In this document: in pieces, positions 18,164-27,749 of the stretch
Numbering within the stretch: position 1 is the stretch's first letter
Layout of the letters: each line of letters begins with the position of its first letter
NCBI RefSeq assembly: GCF_006715225.1
Contig: NZ_VFMU01000001.1
Location: forward strand, 3,224,001 to 3,288,000
Source: Arthrobacter sp. SLBN-112
Lineage (GTDB): Bacteria > Actinomycetota > Actinomycetes > Actinomycetales > Micrococcaceae
DNA: 64,000 nucleotides
Direction: 5' to 3'
The notes under the pieces: model-generated
Told to the model about the DNA's origin: nothing
What the model saw: the letters and a program-made list of their open reading frames with translations, nothing else
The model's database searches: none
Translations under genes and position numbers: made by a program

Positions 18164-18949
18164 ATGAGTGATGTTCTGGAACTGGACTCCGTCAGCGTTG
18201 TCCGAGGCAAAAAGACCCTGCTGGACAATGTCGACTGGCAGGTCAACGAAGGCGAGCGGTGGGTCATCCTCGGCCCCAACGGCGCCGGCAAGACGACGCT
18301 TCTCCAGATCGCAGCGGCCCGGCTCCACCCGAGCAGCGGCACCGCAGGCATCCTCGACGAAGTTCTGGGCCGCGTTGACGTCTTCGAACTCCGGCCGCGC
18401 ATCGGCCTTTCCTCTGCCGCCCTTGCCACCCAGATTCCGGAACACGAGAACGTCCTCAACGTCGTGGTCACCGCTGCATACGGCGTCACCGGCCGCTGGC
18501 GCGAAGGCTACGAGCGCGACGACGAACGGCGCGCGTTCCGGCTGCTGAACGACTGGGGCATGGGGCCACTCCTCAACAGGACCTTCGCCACGCTGTCCGA
18601 AGGCGAGCGCAAGCGCGTCCAGATCGCCCGCGCCCTCATGACGGACCCGGAACTGTTGCTCCTGGATGAGCCGGGCGCCGGGCTGGACCTGGGCGGCCGC
18701 GAAGAGCTGGTCCACAAGCTGGGCGAACTCGCCAGCGACGAGGCAGCCCCCGCCATGGTCCTGGTCACGCACCACCTTGAGGAAGTCCCGCCCGGCTTCA
18801 CGCATGCCATGCTGCTGCGCGACGGCAGCGTGGTGGCGGCCGGCCCCATCACCGAAGTCCTGACTGAAGAGCACCTGAGCACCACCTTCGGCCTGCCGCT
18901 TGCAGTCACCGAGAACGCGGGACGCTATACCGCCACCGCACGCCGCTAG
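18164..18949 (+). CDS. Stand-alone ABC transporter ATPase
   Basis: A 261-residue ATPase with Walker A GPNGAGKT (residues 37-44), signature LSEGERKRVQIARAL and Walker B LLLLDEPGAGLDLGG. The histidine switch is in THHLEEVP. No permease or binding protein lies next to it, although a TSUP-type transporter gene follows after 20 bases. It resembles the ModF/YlmA-like ATPases that lack an obvious partner. ATG 18164 has no ribosome site. A TAGTGT box at 18150-18155 would place transcription close to the start codon, so the mRNA may be leaderless. An in-frame GTG at 18152 is the alternative. Confidence 0.85.
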   Translation: MSDVLELDSVSVVRGKKTLLDNVDWQVNEGERWVILGPNGAGKTTLLQIAAARLHPSSGTAGILDEVLGRVDVFELRPRIGLSSAALATQIPEHENVLNVVVTAAYGVTGRWREGYERDDERRAFRLLNDWGMGPLLNRTFATLSEGERKRVQIARALMTDPELLLLDEPGAGLDLGGREELVHKLGELASDEAAPAMVLVTHHLEEVPPGFTHAMLLRDGSVVAAGPITEVLTEEHLSTTFGLPLAVTENAGRYTATARR

Positions 18950-18969
18950 AAGAGGCCTGCGCTACTGCC

Positions 18970-19755
18970 TTGGAACTCTTCAGCAGCATCATTGTGTTCA
19001 TCGCCGGCCTGTGGGCCGGCACCATCAACGCGGTAGTGGGCTCCGGCACCCTGGTCACGTTCCCGGTGCTCATCGCCCTGGGCGTGGCCCCGGTGGTGGC
19101 GTCCATGAGCAACGCCATGGGCCTGGTGGCCGGCACCGCGGCCGGGGCTTTCGGCTACCGGCGTGAACTGGCCGGCCGGGGGCGGCAGGTGCTTCGCCTG
19201 CTGCCGGCGTCGGTCCTGGGCGGCGTGTCCGGCGCCTGGCTGCTGCTGCACCTGCCCGAGAAGGTGTTCCACTACGTTGCGCCGGTCCTGCTGGTCCTGG
19301 CGCTGCTGATGGTGGTGTTCCAGCCAAAGCTCCAGGACTGGGTGCGCAACCGCGAGGCCAATCCGGAGCACGCCGTCCGGGACAAACGCCACGGCATCCT
19401 CCTGGTGGTCCTCGTCTACCTCGCCGGTGTCTACGGCGGCTACTTCGTTGCGGCCCAGGGGATCCTGCTGGTCGGAATCCTGGGTGTGTTCCTTACGGGG
19501 ACCATCCAGAACGCCAACGCCATGAAGAACATCCTGGTGCTCGGCGTCAACATGGTGGCCGCCATTTCCTACCTGCTCTTCGCCTTCGACCGGATCAACT
19601 GGCTGGTGGTGCTGCTCATCGCGGTCAGCTCCACGATCGGCGGGATCCTGGGCTCCAAGGTGGGCCGCAAGCTCTCGCCGCGCGTCCTCCGGGCCGTGAT
19701 CTTCAGCCTGGGCATCGTGGCCCTGGCCGTCATGATCGCCAACCTGCTGAAATAA
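18970..19755 (+). CDS. TSUP family transporter (TauE/SafE-like)
   Basis: A 261-residue membrane protein with about eight hydrophobic segments and the TSUP family signatures GTINAVVGSGTLVTFPVL near the N-terminus and GSKVGRKLSPRVLR near the C-terminus. It is the usual length for the family, which moves sulfite, sulfonates or other small anions out of the cell. Substrate cannot be told here. Translation begins at TTG 18970, 20 bases after the ABC ATPase, and the downstream methyltransferase starts seven bases after its stop. The three genes are probably one transcript. Confidence 0.85.
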   Translation: MELFSSIIVFIAGLWAGTINAVVGSGTLVTFPVLIALGVAPVVASMSNAMGLVAGTAAGAFGYRRELAGRGRQVLRLLPASVLGGVSGAWLLLHLPEKVFHYVAPVLLVLALLMVVFQPKLQDWVRNREANPEHAVRDKRHGILLVVLVYLAGVYGGYFVAAQGILLVGILGVFLTGTIQNANAMKNILVLGVNMVAAISYLLFAFDRINWLVVLLIAVSSTIGGILGSKVGRKLSPRVLRAVIFSLGIVALAVMIANLLK

Positions 19756-19762
19756 TCTTCCG

Positions 19763-20569
19763 GTGACCTTCCACTACCTCGAATCCGCTGACGACCCGCG
19801 CGTCAGCGACTACACCACCCTGACCGACGTGCACCTTCGCAAGCTCCGTGAACCGGCCGAGGGGATGTACATCGCCGAGTCGTCGCGGGTCCTGCGCCGG
19901 GCGCTGGCAGCGGGCCACCGGCCGCGTTCGTTCTTCCTGGCCGAAAAGTGGATGGCGGACCTCGACGACGTCTTCCGGGCGTATCCCGACGTTCCGGCCT
20001 TCATCGGCTCGGCAGACCTGCTCGAGGAGATCACGGGTTTCCACCTGCACCGCGGCGCCATGGCCGCCATGCAGCGCCCCGCGCCGGTGCCACTGCCGGA
20101 ACTCCTGGCCGGCGCCCGCCGCGTGGCCGTGCTGGAGGACATCGTGGACCATACCAACGTGGGCGCCATCTTCCGCTCCGCCGCAGCGCTGGACATCGAC
20201 GCCGTCCTGGTCACCCCGCGCTGCGGTGATCCCCTCTACCGGCGCAGCGTCAGGGTCAGCATGGGCACGGTGTTCCAGGTTCCCTGGGCGCGACTGGGGG
20301 ACTGGCCGGGCGACCTGCAGGTGCTGAAGGACCACGGCTTCACCGTCGCGGCATTGGAACTGACACCGGACGCGGAGGACGTCGACGCCGTCGCGTCCCG
20401 CAACCTGGACAGGCTCGCCCTGGTGCTGGGCACCGAGGGCGCCGGCATGAGCCCGGAGACGCTGGCCGCCGTCGACATCGCCGTCAAAATCCCCATGCGC
20501 AATGGCGTGGATTCGCTCAACGTGGCCGCTGCGTCGGCCGTGGCGTTCTGGGAGCTGCGCGCGCGGTAA
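19763..20569 (+). CDS. SpoU/TrmH family RNA 2'-O-methyltransferase
   Basis: A 268-residue protein. It has an N-terminal substrate-binding region (VHLRKLREPAEGMYIAESSRVLRRA) and a C-terminal SPOUT knot domain. The three knot motifs are visible: NVGAIFRSAAAL, LVLGTEGAGMSPETL and IPMRNGVDSLNVAAASAVAFWE. Such enzymes methylate ribose 2'-OH groups of rRNA or tRNA using S-adenosylmethionine. The exact target nucleotide is not determinable. Translation starts at GTG 19763, directly behind the TSUP gene. Confidence 0.88.
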   Translation: MTFHYLESADDPRVSDYTTLTDVHLRKLREPAEGMYIAESSRVLRRALAAGHRPRSFFLAEKWMADLDDVFRAYPDVPAFIGSADLLEEITGFHLHRGAMAAMQRPAPVPLPELLAGARRVAVLEDIVDHTNVGAIFRSAAALDIDAVLVTPRCGDPLYRRSVRVSMGTVFQVPWARLGDWPGDLQVLKDHGFTVAALELTPDAEDVDAVASRNLDRLALVLGTEGAGMSPETLAAVDIAVKIPMRNGVDSLNVAAASAVAFWELRAR

Positions 20570-20585
20570 GGGCGGGCAGAACGGG

Positions 20586-20615
20586 TTCGTCAGCCCCTCC
20601 CGCATCGGCTATGAT
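20586..20615 (+). promoter_or_regulatory. Candidate promoter for rpmE2
   Basis: TTCGTC (20586-20591) and TATGAT (20610-20615) are separated by 18 bases and lie about 110 bases before the L31 start. The minus-10 box is a good match to the consensus, the minus-35 box only partial. I saw no recognisable Zur box in the leader. Confidence 0.45.
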
Positions 20616-20725
20616 GGATAGCTGGTTGTCCTGCTTTTTCAGCTTCCGCTGATGCAACAGATCCCAGCCATCCCATTCATACCTGGCAGCTGGCAAAATC
20701 CAGTTGCGCGAACAAAGGTCCCATT

Positions 20726-20983
20726 ATGAAGTCTGATACCCACCCGAAGTACGAAGCTGTTGTCTTCAACGACCTGGCCTCCGGCACCAAGTTCCTGACC
20801 CGCTCCACCGTGTCTTCCAACAAGACCATCGAGTGGGAAGACGGCAACACCTACCCGGTCATCGACGTCGAAATCTCTTCCGAGTCCCACCCGTTCTACA
20901 CGGGCAAGCAGCGCATCATGGACTCTGCAGGCCGCGTCGAGCGCTTCAACGCTCGCTTCAAGGGCTTCGGCGGCAAGAAGTAA
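20726..20983 (+). CDS. rpmE2: 50S ribosomal protein L31 type B
   Basis: An 85-residue protein beginning [20 protein letters not shown], the type-B L31 pattern. The cysteines that bind zinc in the primary L31 are absent, so this is the zinc-independent paralogue. In other actinobacteria type-B L31 is expressed when zinc is scarce, but no Zur operator is evident in the 156-base leader. A clear rho-independent terminator follows immediately. Confidence 0.93.
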   Translation: MKSDTHPKYEAVVFNDLASGTKFLTRSTVSSNKTIEWEDGNTYPVIDVEISSESHPFYTGKQRIMDSAGRVERFNARFKGFGGKK

Positions 20984-21006
20984 TCTTCTTCCCCAAGGTC
21001 TGATGG

Positions 21007-21045
21007 AAAGCCCGCACCGGCAACGGCGCGGGCTTTCTGCTTTTA
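21007..21045 (+). terminator. Rho-independent terminator after rpmE2
   Basis: AAAGCCCGC (21007-21015) pairs with GCGGGCTTT (21028-21036), followed by CTGCTTTT. Confidence 0.8.
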
Positions 21046-21080
21046 ACCGTGCACCTGTTTTCTGGGGCAGGATGGAAAGC

Positions 21081-22178
21081 ATGACCCCGCCACGTAGCCC
21101 TGCCCATGATGCCCCCGGCAACCACCGCCTGCACGGCGAGTACAAGGTTCCGGGCGGAAAACTCGTGGTGGTGGACCTGGCCGTGGCGGACGGCGCCCTG
21201 GCCGACGTTTCCGTCAGCGGCGACTTCTTCCTGGAGCCGGACGAGGCACTGGAGGACATCAACCGCGCCCTGACCGGCCTTCCGGACACCACACCCGCCA
21301 AGGACCTGGCAGCCGCAGTCACCGCCGCCCTGCCGGCCGGAGCCGTGCTGTTCGGCTTCTCCGCTGACGCCGTGGCCGTGACCGTCCGGCGTGCCCTGGC
21401 CAAGGCAACGTCCTGGGGCGACCACGAGTGGAACGTCATTGCGCCCACCGTGCTGCCCACCGAAATCAACGTTGCCCTTGACGAGGTGCTCACCGAGGCC
21501 GTTGGCGCCGGGGCACGCACGCCCACCCTGCGTTTCTGGGACTGGCAGGAGCCGTCGGTGGTGATCGGGAGCTTTCAGTCCGTGCAGAACGAGGTGGACC
21601 CCGAGGGCGTCGCCAGGCACGGCATCAATGTGGTCCGCCGGATCAGCGGCGGGGGAGCGATGTTCATGGAGGCCGGCAACTGCATTACCTACTCGCTCTA
21701 CCTGCCGCAGACCCTGGTGGACGGGCTCAGCTTCGCCGATTCCTACCCCTTCCTGGACGCTTGGGTCATGGCGGCACTGGAACGGCTTGGCATCAACGCC
21801 TTCTACATCCCGTTGAACGACATCGCCACCGACCAGGGGAAGATTGGCGGTGCCGCGCAGAAACGGCTGGCCAACGGCGGCATGCTGCACCACGTCACCA
21901 TGAGCTACGACATCGACGCCGACAAAATGGTGGAGGTCCTCCGGATCGGCAAGGAAAAGCTGTCCGACAAGGGCACCCGCAGCGCCAAGAAGCGGGTGGA
22001 CCCGCTGCGGCGCCAAACCGGCCTGGCGCGCACGGCGATCATTGAGGCGATGATCGGGGTCTTCAGCGAGCGTTACGGTGCAACCCCGTCAGAGCTGGCG
22101 GGACACGAGCTGGCGGCAGCCGAGGAACGGGTGGCCACCAAGTTCGGCACCAGGGAATGGCTCCACCGCGTCCCCTAG
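21081..22178 (+). CDS. Lipoate-protein ligase A family protein with reversed domain order
   Basis: About 365 residues. The catalytic LplA/BPL fold occupies roughly residues 115-340. It has RRISGGGAMFMEAGN, the substrate lysine in DQGKIGGAA (K254), and the upstream SVVIGSFQSVQNEVD. The N-terminal 100 residues (HGEYKVPGGKLVVVDLAVADG onward) resemble the accessory lipoate-ligase domain that in E. coli LplA is C-terminal and in Thermoplasma is a separate protein, LplB. Here it comes first. The enzyme attaches lipoate (or octanoate) to lysines of 2-oxoacid dehydrogenases. ATG 21081 is preceded by AGGATGGAAAG; earlier in-frame ATGs exist at 21072 and 21003. Confidence 0.85.
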   Translation: MTPPRSPAHDAPGNHRLHGEYKVPGGKLVVVDLAVADGALADVSVSGDFFLEPDEALEDINRALTGLPDTTPAKDLAAAVTAALPAGAVLFGFSADAVAVTVRRALAKATSWGDHEWNVIAPTVLPTEINVALDEVLTEAVGAGARTPTLRFWDWQEPSVVIGSFQSVQNEVDPEGVARHGINVVRRISGGGAMFMEAGNCITYSLYLPQTLVDGLSFADSYPFLDAWVMAALERLGINAFYIPLNDIATDQGKIGGAAQKRLANGGMLHHVTMSYDIDADKMVEVLRIGKEKLSDKGTRSAKKRVDPLRRQTGLARTAIIEAMIGVFSERYGATPSELAGHELAAAEERVATKFGTREWLHRVP

Positions 22179-22184
22179 ACCCAT

Positions 22185-22240
22185 CGACTGCTGAGTATTT
22201 GTCGTTTTGGGCAGGGAAAACGGCAGTTACGGAGCAATCG
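22185..22240. terminator. Imperfect hairpin between convergent lipoate ligase and pepN
   Basis: The arm starting CGACTGCTGAGTATTTG pairs imperfectly with the arm ending GGAGCAATCG, about 18 of 24 positions, with a perfect inner CGTTTT/AAAACG. It overlaps the pepN stop codon and probably ends both transcripts. Confidence 0.5.
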
Positions 22241-24927
22241 ACGGGTGGTGGGCGGCCCACGCCGGCAGGGTTCCCTGGCCGAGCGCAGCGAGGTTAGGGG
22301 GCCGGTGGGGAACGACGGCGGCCTGCGCGGTGAGAGCGCGCAGCAGGTGGCTGCGCTGCTCAATGATGATGCGGCGCAAGGCCTGCGGCGCGTCGGGGTT
22401 GGCGGCCAGCCAGTCATCCGTCCGCCGGACCACCGGGTGGTCCCCGGGGCGGGTGCCGTCCGCCAGGTCCTGTGCGGCGGGATAGAGTCCGCGGACAATC
22501 CGGCTGGCGATTTCGATGCTGCGCTCATCCCAGACAGTCAGCAGGCAGTCAAAGTAGGGCTCCACGTACGGCTCCAACAACGCCGGTGGCGCGGTGCTGA
22601 ATCCGCTGATGGTGGCGGTGAGGAGCTGGTTGGAGAGCTCGTTACCGTGGACGGCGGCCTCCCAGGCTGCGACCTTGACCTCCGGGTCCGGGCGGGATGC
22701 CATGGCGGTTGCGTGTCCGGCGCGGCCGGATGCCGTGGTGTCGCGCGCCAGCTCTGCGTCGAGCTCCGCCGCGCTGGCCTGCCCGTTGGCGGCGAGGGCA
22801 TGCCACAGCTGCCAGCGCAGCTCAGCGTCCACGGACAGGCCCGCCACCGTTGCCGTGCCGTCCAGCAGGCCTCGGAGCCGGGGGAGGGCTGCCGCATCAT
22901 GCCGGCTGAGGGTGGCAAGGGTGCGGGCCCAGGCAAGCTGTGCGTCAGAACCGGGGGCGGCCCGGTCCAGCTCGCCGGCTGCGGCCTCGATGAAGGAAGC
23001 ACGGACACTCGCGCGGATGCCCGCCGGTGTGTAACGTTCGACGGCGGTGGTTGCGTTGTCCAGGATGTTCAGCAGGACCCCGATTCCGCTTTCAGACGGA
23101 CCGAAGGCCGTCACCGCGTCCACGTACCGGCTCGCCGGACTCACGCCGTCGCGGGCGGAGTTCCAGAGCGCAGTCCAGCACAGGGCACGCGCCATGGGGT
23201 CCGTGATCCGGTCCAGGGAGGCGCGGACGGTTGCTTCTGATACTGGGTCCAGCCGGACTTTGGCGTAGGTCAGGTCCTCATCGTTGACCAGCAGGAGCGC
23301 CGGCCGCTGCTGCCCGGCGAGTTGGGGGAGCTCCGTCCGCGGTCCGGCCACGTCGGTTTCGATGCTCCCGGTCCGTACCAGGGAGCCGCCGGCGTCGAAG
23401 TCATAGGAACCCACCCGGAGCCGGTGCGGGCGCAGCTCCTCGCGTCCTGTCACGGGATCCACCGCTTCCTGGACGATTGCCACCCGGCCCGGCGCGCCGT
23501 CGTCGTCCGTTGCACTGGAAGCTGCGAACTCCAGGGACAAGCTGGAAATGCCGGAGGTCTGCAGCCACTGCCGGGCCCACCCGGACAGGTCCCGCCCCGA
23601 GGCCGCCGCCAGGGAAGCCAGGAGGTCAGCGAGCGACGTGTTGCCGTAGGCATGCTTCCGGAAGTACTCCCGCGACCCGGCGATGAACGCGTCAAAGCCC
23701 ACGTAGGCCACCAGCTGCTTCAGCTGAGGCGCCCTTGGCGTAGGTGATGCCGTCGAAGTTTTGCTTTGCCGCTTCAAGGTCCGGGATGTCGGCCACGATG
23801 GGATGGGTGGTGGGGAGCTGGTCCTGGACGTAGGCCCAGGCTTTGCGCTTGTTGGCGAAGTTGACCCAGGCCGTGTCCCAGTCCGTGGCCCGGTCAACAC
23901 CGAGGGTTCCCATGTAGTCGGCGAAGGACTCCTTCAGCCACAGGTCGTCCCACCACTGCATGGTCACCAGGTCGCCGAACCACATGTGCGCCATCTCGTG
24001 CATCAGGGTGTTGGCGCGGGCCTGGTACTGGGCGTCCGTGGCCCGCGAGGTGAACACGTAGCTTTCCGTGAACGTGACCAGCCCCGGGTTCTCCATGGCG
24101 CCGAGGTTGTATTCGGGAACGAACGCCTGGTCGTACTTGCCCCAGGGGTAGGGGAAGTCGAAAAGGCGGTTGAAGAAGTCCAGGCCCTTTTCCGTCAGGC
24201 TGAAGAGCTCCTCCGTGTCGAAGGAGTCCGCCATGGATGCGCGGCAGTAGAGGGCGAGCGGGACGTCCAGGTGGGTGCCGTCGTCGAGCGTCGCCTGCCA
24301 GCGGTCCGTGGCCTTGAAGTACGGCCCGGCCAGGACGGTGGTGATGTAGGTGGACATCGGCAGGGTGGTGGCGAAATCCCAGCACGCCGTGGCGGGGTCG
24401 CTGGTCAGCAGGGTGCGGTTGACCTCGGCGCCGTTGGACGCCACGTGCCAGTCGGCGGGGGCCATCACGTGGAAGGTGTAGGTCGCCTTCAGGTCGGGCT
24501 GCTCAAAGTTCGCGAAGACCCGGCGGGCATCAGCAGGCTCGTACTGCGTGTACAGGTAGCATCGGCCGTCCGCCGGGTCCACGAACCGGTGCATGCCCTC
24601 TCCGGAACGGCTGTACAGCGCCGTTCCGGTGACCGTGACCTGGTTTTCGGCCCGCAGGTTGTCCAGCCGGATCCGTGCGCCGTCCACCACGTCCTCCACC
24701 TGCAGGCCCTTGCCGTTGAGGAACACGCTGTGCACGTCACCGCCGATGAAGTCGAGGAATGTGCCGGCACCGGGTTCGGCGGTGAAGGTGATGACACTGC
24801 GGCTCGTGTAACCGGGGACCGCTGGATCTGCTGCCTGCCGCACATCCAGGGAAATGTCGTAGCTGGTGGTGCTGATCCGGGCTGAACGTTCGGCGGCTTC
24901 GCGGCGCTGCAGATTCTCATGTGACAC
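22227..24927 (-). pseudogene. pepN: Aminopeptidase N (M1 family) broken by a frameshift
   Basis: Two overlapping reverse frames together make one M1 aminopeptidase of about 900 residues. The first part (from ATG 24927) holds the substrate-binding GAMEN (residues 276-280), the zinc motif HEMAH (310-314) and the third ligand E333. The reading frame shifts after GITYAKGAS (residue 401), near position 23728. The second frame resumes at LKQLVAYVGFDAF and carries the ERAP1-like C-terminal domain to 22227. The junction reads TCAGCTGAAG where the family expects a serine codon plus two more before LKQ, so about two bases (as in TCAGTGCTGAAG) appear lost. This is either a sequencing error or a real recent mutation; the rest is well preserved. 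The intact enzyme trims N-terminal residues from peptides. Confidence 0.85.
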
Positions 24928-24960
24928 CCGGCTATCTAATCACGGTGCCGATTCATTGGT

Positions 24961-26019
24961 TCAGCCGGCGATCAGGAAGGCCGCAGCCAGGCCCAGCACG
25001 GCAATCAGAAGCCAGGAGGCGAGTGCCACCAGGAGTGCCGGTCCTCCGGTGTGGAGCAGGGTGCGGATGCGGACCGCGGAGCCAAGGCCGAACAGGGCCG
25101 CGCCCAGCAGGATGTCCTGCAGGGCGGCCCCCAGGTCGAGCCAGCCCGCGGACAGCCAGCCGGTTGAGCGCAGCACCACCATGGCAACGAAGCCTGCGAC
25201 GAACAGCGGCACCAGCGGCGGCATTTTCTCGGCCACGCCATCCTCGGCGCCCAAGGCACGCACCCCGTTTCGGTGGTGCACACCCGCCAGCGCGGCGACG
25301 GGGGCCAGCAGCAGCACGCGGGTGAGCTTGACGACGACGGCGACCGCCAGGGCAGCGGTCCCGGCGGTTTGCGCCGTGGCCACCACCTGGCCCACATCGT
25401 GGACCGACGCGCCGGTCCAGGCTCCGAACACTGTGGCCGTGAGCCCCAAGGGTTGCGCAAGGAGGGGGAGGACGCCGATGGCGAGCGTGCCGCACAGGGT
25501 GACCAGGGCCACGGGCAGGACGGTTTCCGCGTGCCGGATGCGGCGGACGGCGGCCATGGCGCCAATGGCGGAGGCACCGCAGATGGAAAATCCCGTGGCC
25601 ACCAGCAGTGAGGTCACAGGCGGAAGGCGGAACAAGCGCGAAATCGCGTAGGTCCCGCCGAAACTGGCTGCCACCACGCCCACAATCAGGACCAGGGCCA
25701 GCCAGCCGAGGCCAAGAACGTCCATGACGCTGACCTTCAGGCCCAGGAGTACGATTCCGCCGCGCATCAGGTGCTTGCCGGCGAAGTCCAGCCCCGGCCG
25801 TGCCCGGCCTCCCGTCCACGTGCCGGCGCCGGGCAGGTTGGCGGCCAGAACGCCCAAGACCACAGCGAGGGTCATAGCCGGCAGGGCTGGCAGCAGTCCA
25901 TGCACCAGGAAGGCCGCCGCAACGGCGGCAGCGGCGGTCAGCAGCCCCGGAACCAGGCGGGCAATCCGCGGCCCGGAACGGCCGTTGCCCGGCGCTGGGA
26001 GGCTTCTGCTGTCTGGCAC
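24961..26019 (-). CDS. YeiH/UPF0324 family putative sulfate exporter
   Basis: A 352-residue membrane protein with about ten hydrophobic segments. Family signatures include KHLMRGGIVLLGLKVS, TGFSICGASAIGAMAAV and GAWTGASVHDVGQVVATA, matching YeiH/UPF0324. Members are annotated as sulfate exporters on limited evidence, and transport has not been shown for most. The gene runs leftward and ends close to the start of pepN. It diverges from the ATP-grasp operon with about 80 bases between them. Confidence 0.85.
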   Translation of the reverse strand: MPDSRSLPAPGNGRSGPRIARLVPGLLTAAAAVAAAFLVHGLLPALPAMTLAVVLGVLAANLPGAGTWTGGRARPGLDFAGKHLMRGGIVLLGLKVSVMDVLGLGWLALVLIVGVVAASFGGTYAISRLFRLPPVTSLLVATGFSICGASAIGAMAAVRRIRHAETVLPVALVTLCGTLAIGVLPLLAQPLGLTATVFGAWTGASVHDVGQVVATAQTAGTAALAVAVVVKLTRVLLLAPVAALAGVHHRNGVRALGAEDGVAEKMPPLVPLFVAGFVAMVVLRSTGWLSAGWLDLGAALQDILLGAALFGLGSAVRIRTLLHTGGPALLVALASWLLIAVLGLAAAFLIAG

Positions 26020-26096
26020 TCACCTACTGTGCCCGACGGGGCCCGTAAAGTACCAACCGGGCCATTGGCGCCAACACGCCACAATGGATGGCAGTA

Positions 26097-27689
26097 ATGA
26101 ATTCGAAACAAAAAGATGGTTGGCTATTGGACATGTCAGACCTATTCCAGGATTACTCGGAGGCCGCGGGCCGCACCGGAGCCTATGACGAGATGTTCGC
26201 CCCGGGTCAACAGGCCAGGGACTCGTACGGTCAGGTGGCGGACGCACTCCGGAAGCTCTCCCTGGCAGACGTCACCGCACGCGCGGACTCGATGGCGCGC
26301 ACCTTCCTGGACCGCGGGGTGACCTTCGACTACGCGGGCGAGGAGCGGCCCTTCCCGCTCGATATCGTGCCCAGGGTTATCCCCGCCGCCGAGTGGGACG
26401 TTCTGGAAAAGGGGGTCGCCCAGCGGGTCCGTGCCCTGGAAGCCTTCCTGAACGACGTCTACGACAAAATGACCGTGGTGTCCGACGGTGTGATCCCGCG
26501 CCAACTGGTGACCACCAGCGCCCATTTCCACCGGCAGGTCCACGGCTTCGAACCGGCAGGCGGGGTCCGCGTCCACATTTCCGGCATCGACGTCGTCCGC
26601 GACGCCGCCGGGACTTTCCGCGTCCTCGAGGACAACGTCCGCGTGCCCTCCGGGGTGAGCTACGTCCTGGAGAACCGGCGTGCCATGGCCAAGGGCCTGC
26701 CGGAGGCCTTCGGCCAGCAGCTCATCCGGCCCGTCGAGGAATATCCCCGCCGGCTGCTCTCGGCCCTGCGCAAGACCGCACCGGCCGGCGTCGACGATCC
26801 CACCGTCGTCGTCCTGACCCCGGGCGTGTTCAACAGCGCCTACTTCGAGCACACTCTCCTGGCCGGCCTGATGGGCGTTGAGCTGGTGGAGGGCCGTGAC
26901 CTGATCTGCCGCGGTAACCGCGTCTACATGCGCACCACCGCCGGTGAACAGCGCGTGGACGTCATCTACAAACGGATCGACGACGACTTCCTTGACCCCC
27001 TCCAGTTCCGGTCCGACTCCATGCTCGGCTGCCCCGGCCTGGTCAACGCCGCCCGCGCCGGCGGTGTCACGATTGCCAACGCGGTGGGCAATGGGGTTGC
27101 CGACGACAAACTGGTTTACAGTTACGTGCCTGACCTGATCCGCTACTACCTCAGCGAGGAGCCCATCATCGCCAACGTGGACACCTTCCGCCTCGAGGAA
27201 AAGGAAGCCAGGGAGTACACCCTGGACAACCTCGCGGAACTGGTGGTCAAGCCCGTGGACGGTTCCGGCGGCAAGGGCCTGGTCATCGGCCCCGACGCCT
27301 CCAGGGATGAACTGGACGCCCTCCGCCAGCGGATCATCGCTGACCCCCGCGGCTGGATAGCCCAGCCGGTGCTGCAGCTCTCCACCGTCCCCACATTGAG
27401 TGGAGACAAGTTCGGCCCCCGGCACGTGGACCTCAGGCCCTTTGCCGTGAACGACGGCGATGACGTCTGGGTCCTTCCGGGCGGCCTGACCCGCGTGGCC
27501 CTCAAGGAAGGGTCCCTGATCGTCAACTCCAGCCAGGGCGGCGGATCCAAGGACACCTGGGTCCTTGCAGATTCACCCCAGATGCCGGTGGAAACCGTTC
27601 CCCGCCAGGCCGTCACGGTCCGTGAACGGGTCTCCGTATGGCCTGTGGAAAGCAACTGGCGCGACCGCCAGTCGGAGCAGCAGCAGTGA
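26097..27689 (+). CDS. Circularly permuted ATP-grasp protein
   Basis: About 530 residues, of the circularly permuted ATP-grasp family (former DUF404/DUF407). Seen features include VLEDNVRVPSGVSYVLENR, the AYFEHTLLAGLMGVELVEGRDL core, IYKRIDDDFLDP and the nucleotide-lysine region LVVKPVDGSGGKG. ATP-grasp enzymes join carboxylates to amines through acyl phosphates. The family is predicted, not proven, to make amide links in peptides. ATG 26097 has GGATGG upstream; ATG 26133 (MSDLFQDYSEAAG) may be the true start. An alpha-E protein and a transglutaminase follow in the same operon. Confidence 0.88.
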   Translation: MNSKQKDGWLLDMSDLFQDYSEAAGRTGAYDEMFAPGQQARDSYGQVADALRKLSLADVTARADSMARTFLDRGVTFDYAGEERPFPLDIVPRVIPAAEWDVLEKGVAQRVRALEAFLNDVYDKMTVVSDGVIPRQLVTTSAHFHRQVHGFEPAGGVRVHISGIDVVRDAAGTFRVLEDNVRVPSGVSYVLENRRAMAKGLPEAFGQQLIRPVEEYPRRLLSALRKTAPAGVDDPTVVVLTPGVFNSAYFEHTLLAGLMGVELVEGRDLICRGNRVYMRTTAGEQRVDVIYKRIDDDFLDPLQFRSDSMLGCPGLVNAARAGGVTIANAVGNGVADDKLVYSYVPDLIRYYLSEEPIIANVDTFRLEEKEAREYTLDNLAELVVKPVDGSGGKGLVIGPDASRDELDALRQRIIADPRGWIAQPVLQLSTVPTLSGDKFGPRHVDLRPFAVNDGDDVWVLPGGLTRVALKEGSLIVNSSQGGGSKDTWVLADSPQMPVETVPRQAVTVRERVSVWPVESNWRDRQSEQQQ

Positions 27690-27749
27690 GCCGCGCCGCC
27701 GTCGGGCATTTCTTTTACACCGTTCCGGGCGCGCAGGAGGTAGCCGCGA

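Noticed and set aside
24953..26023. 356-residue arginine-rich reverse frame over the YeiH gene
   Set aside because: It is a shifted-frame shadow of the membrane protein, with typical shadow composition.
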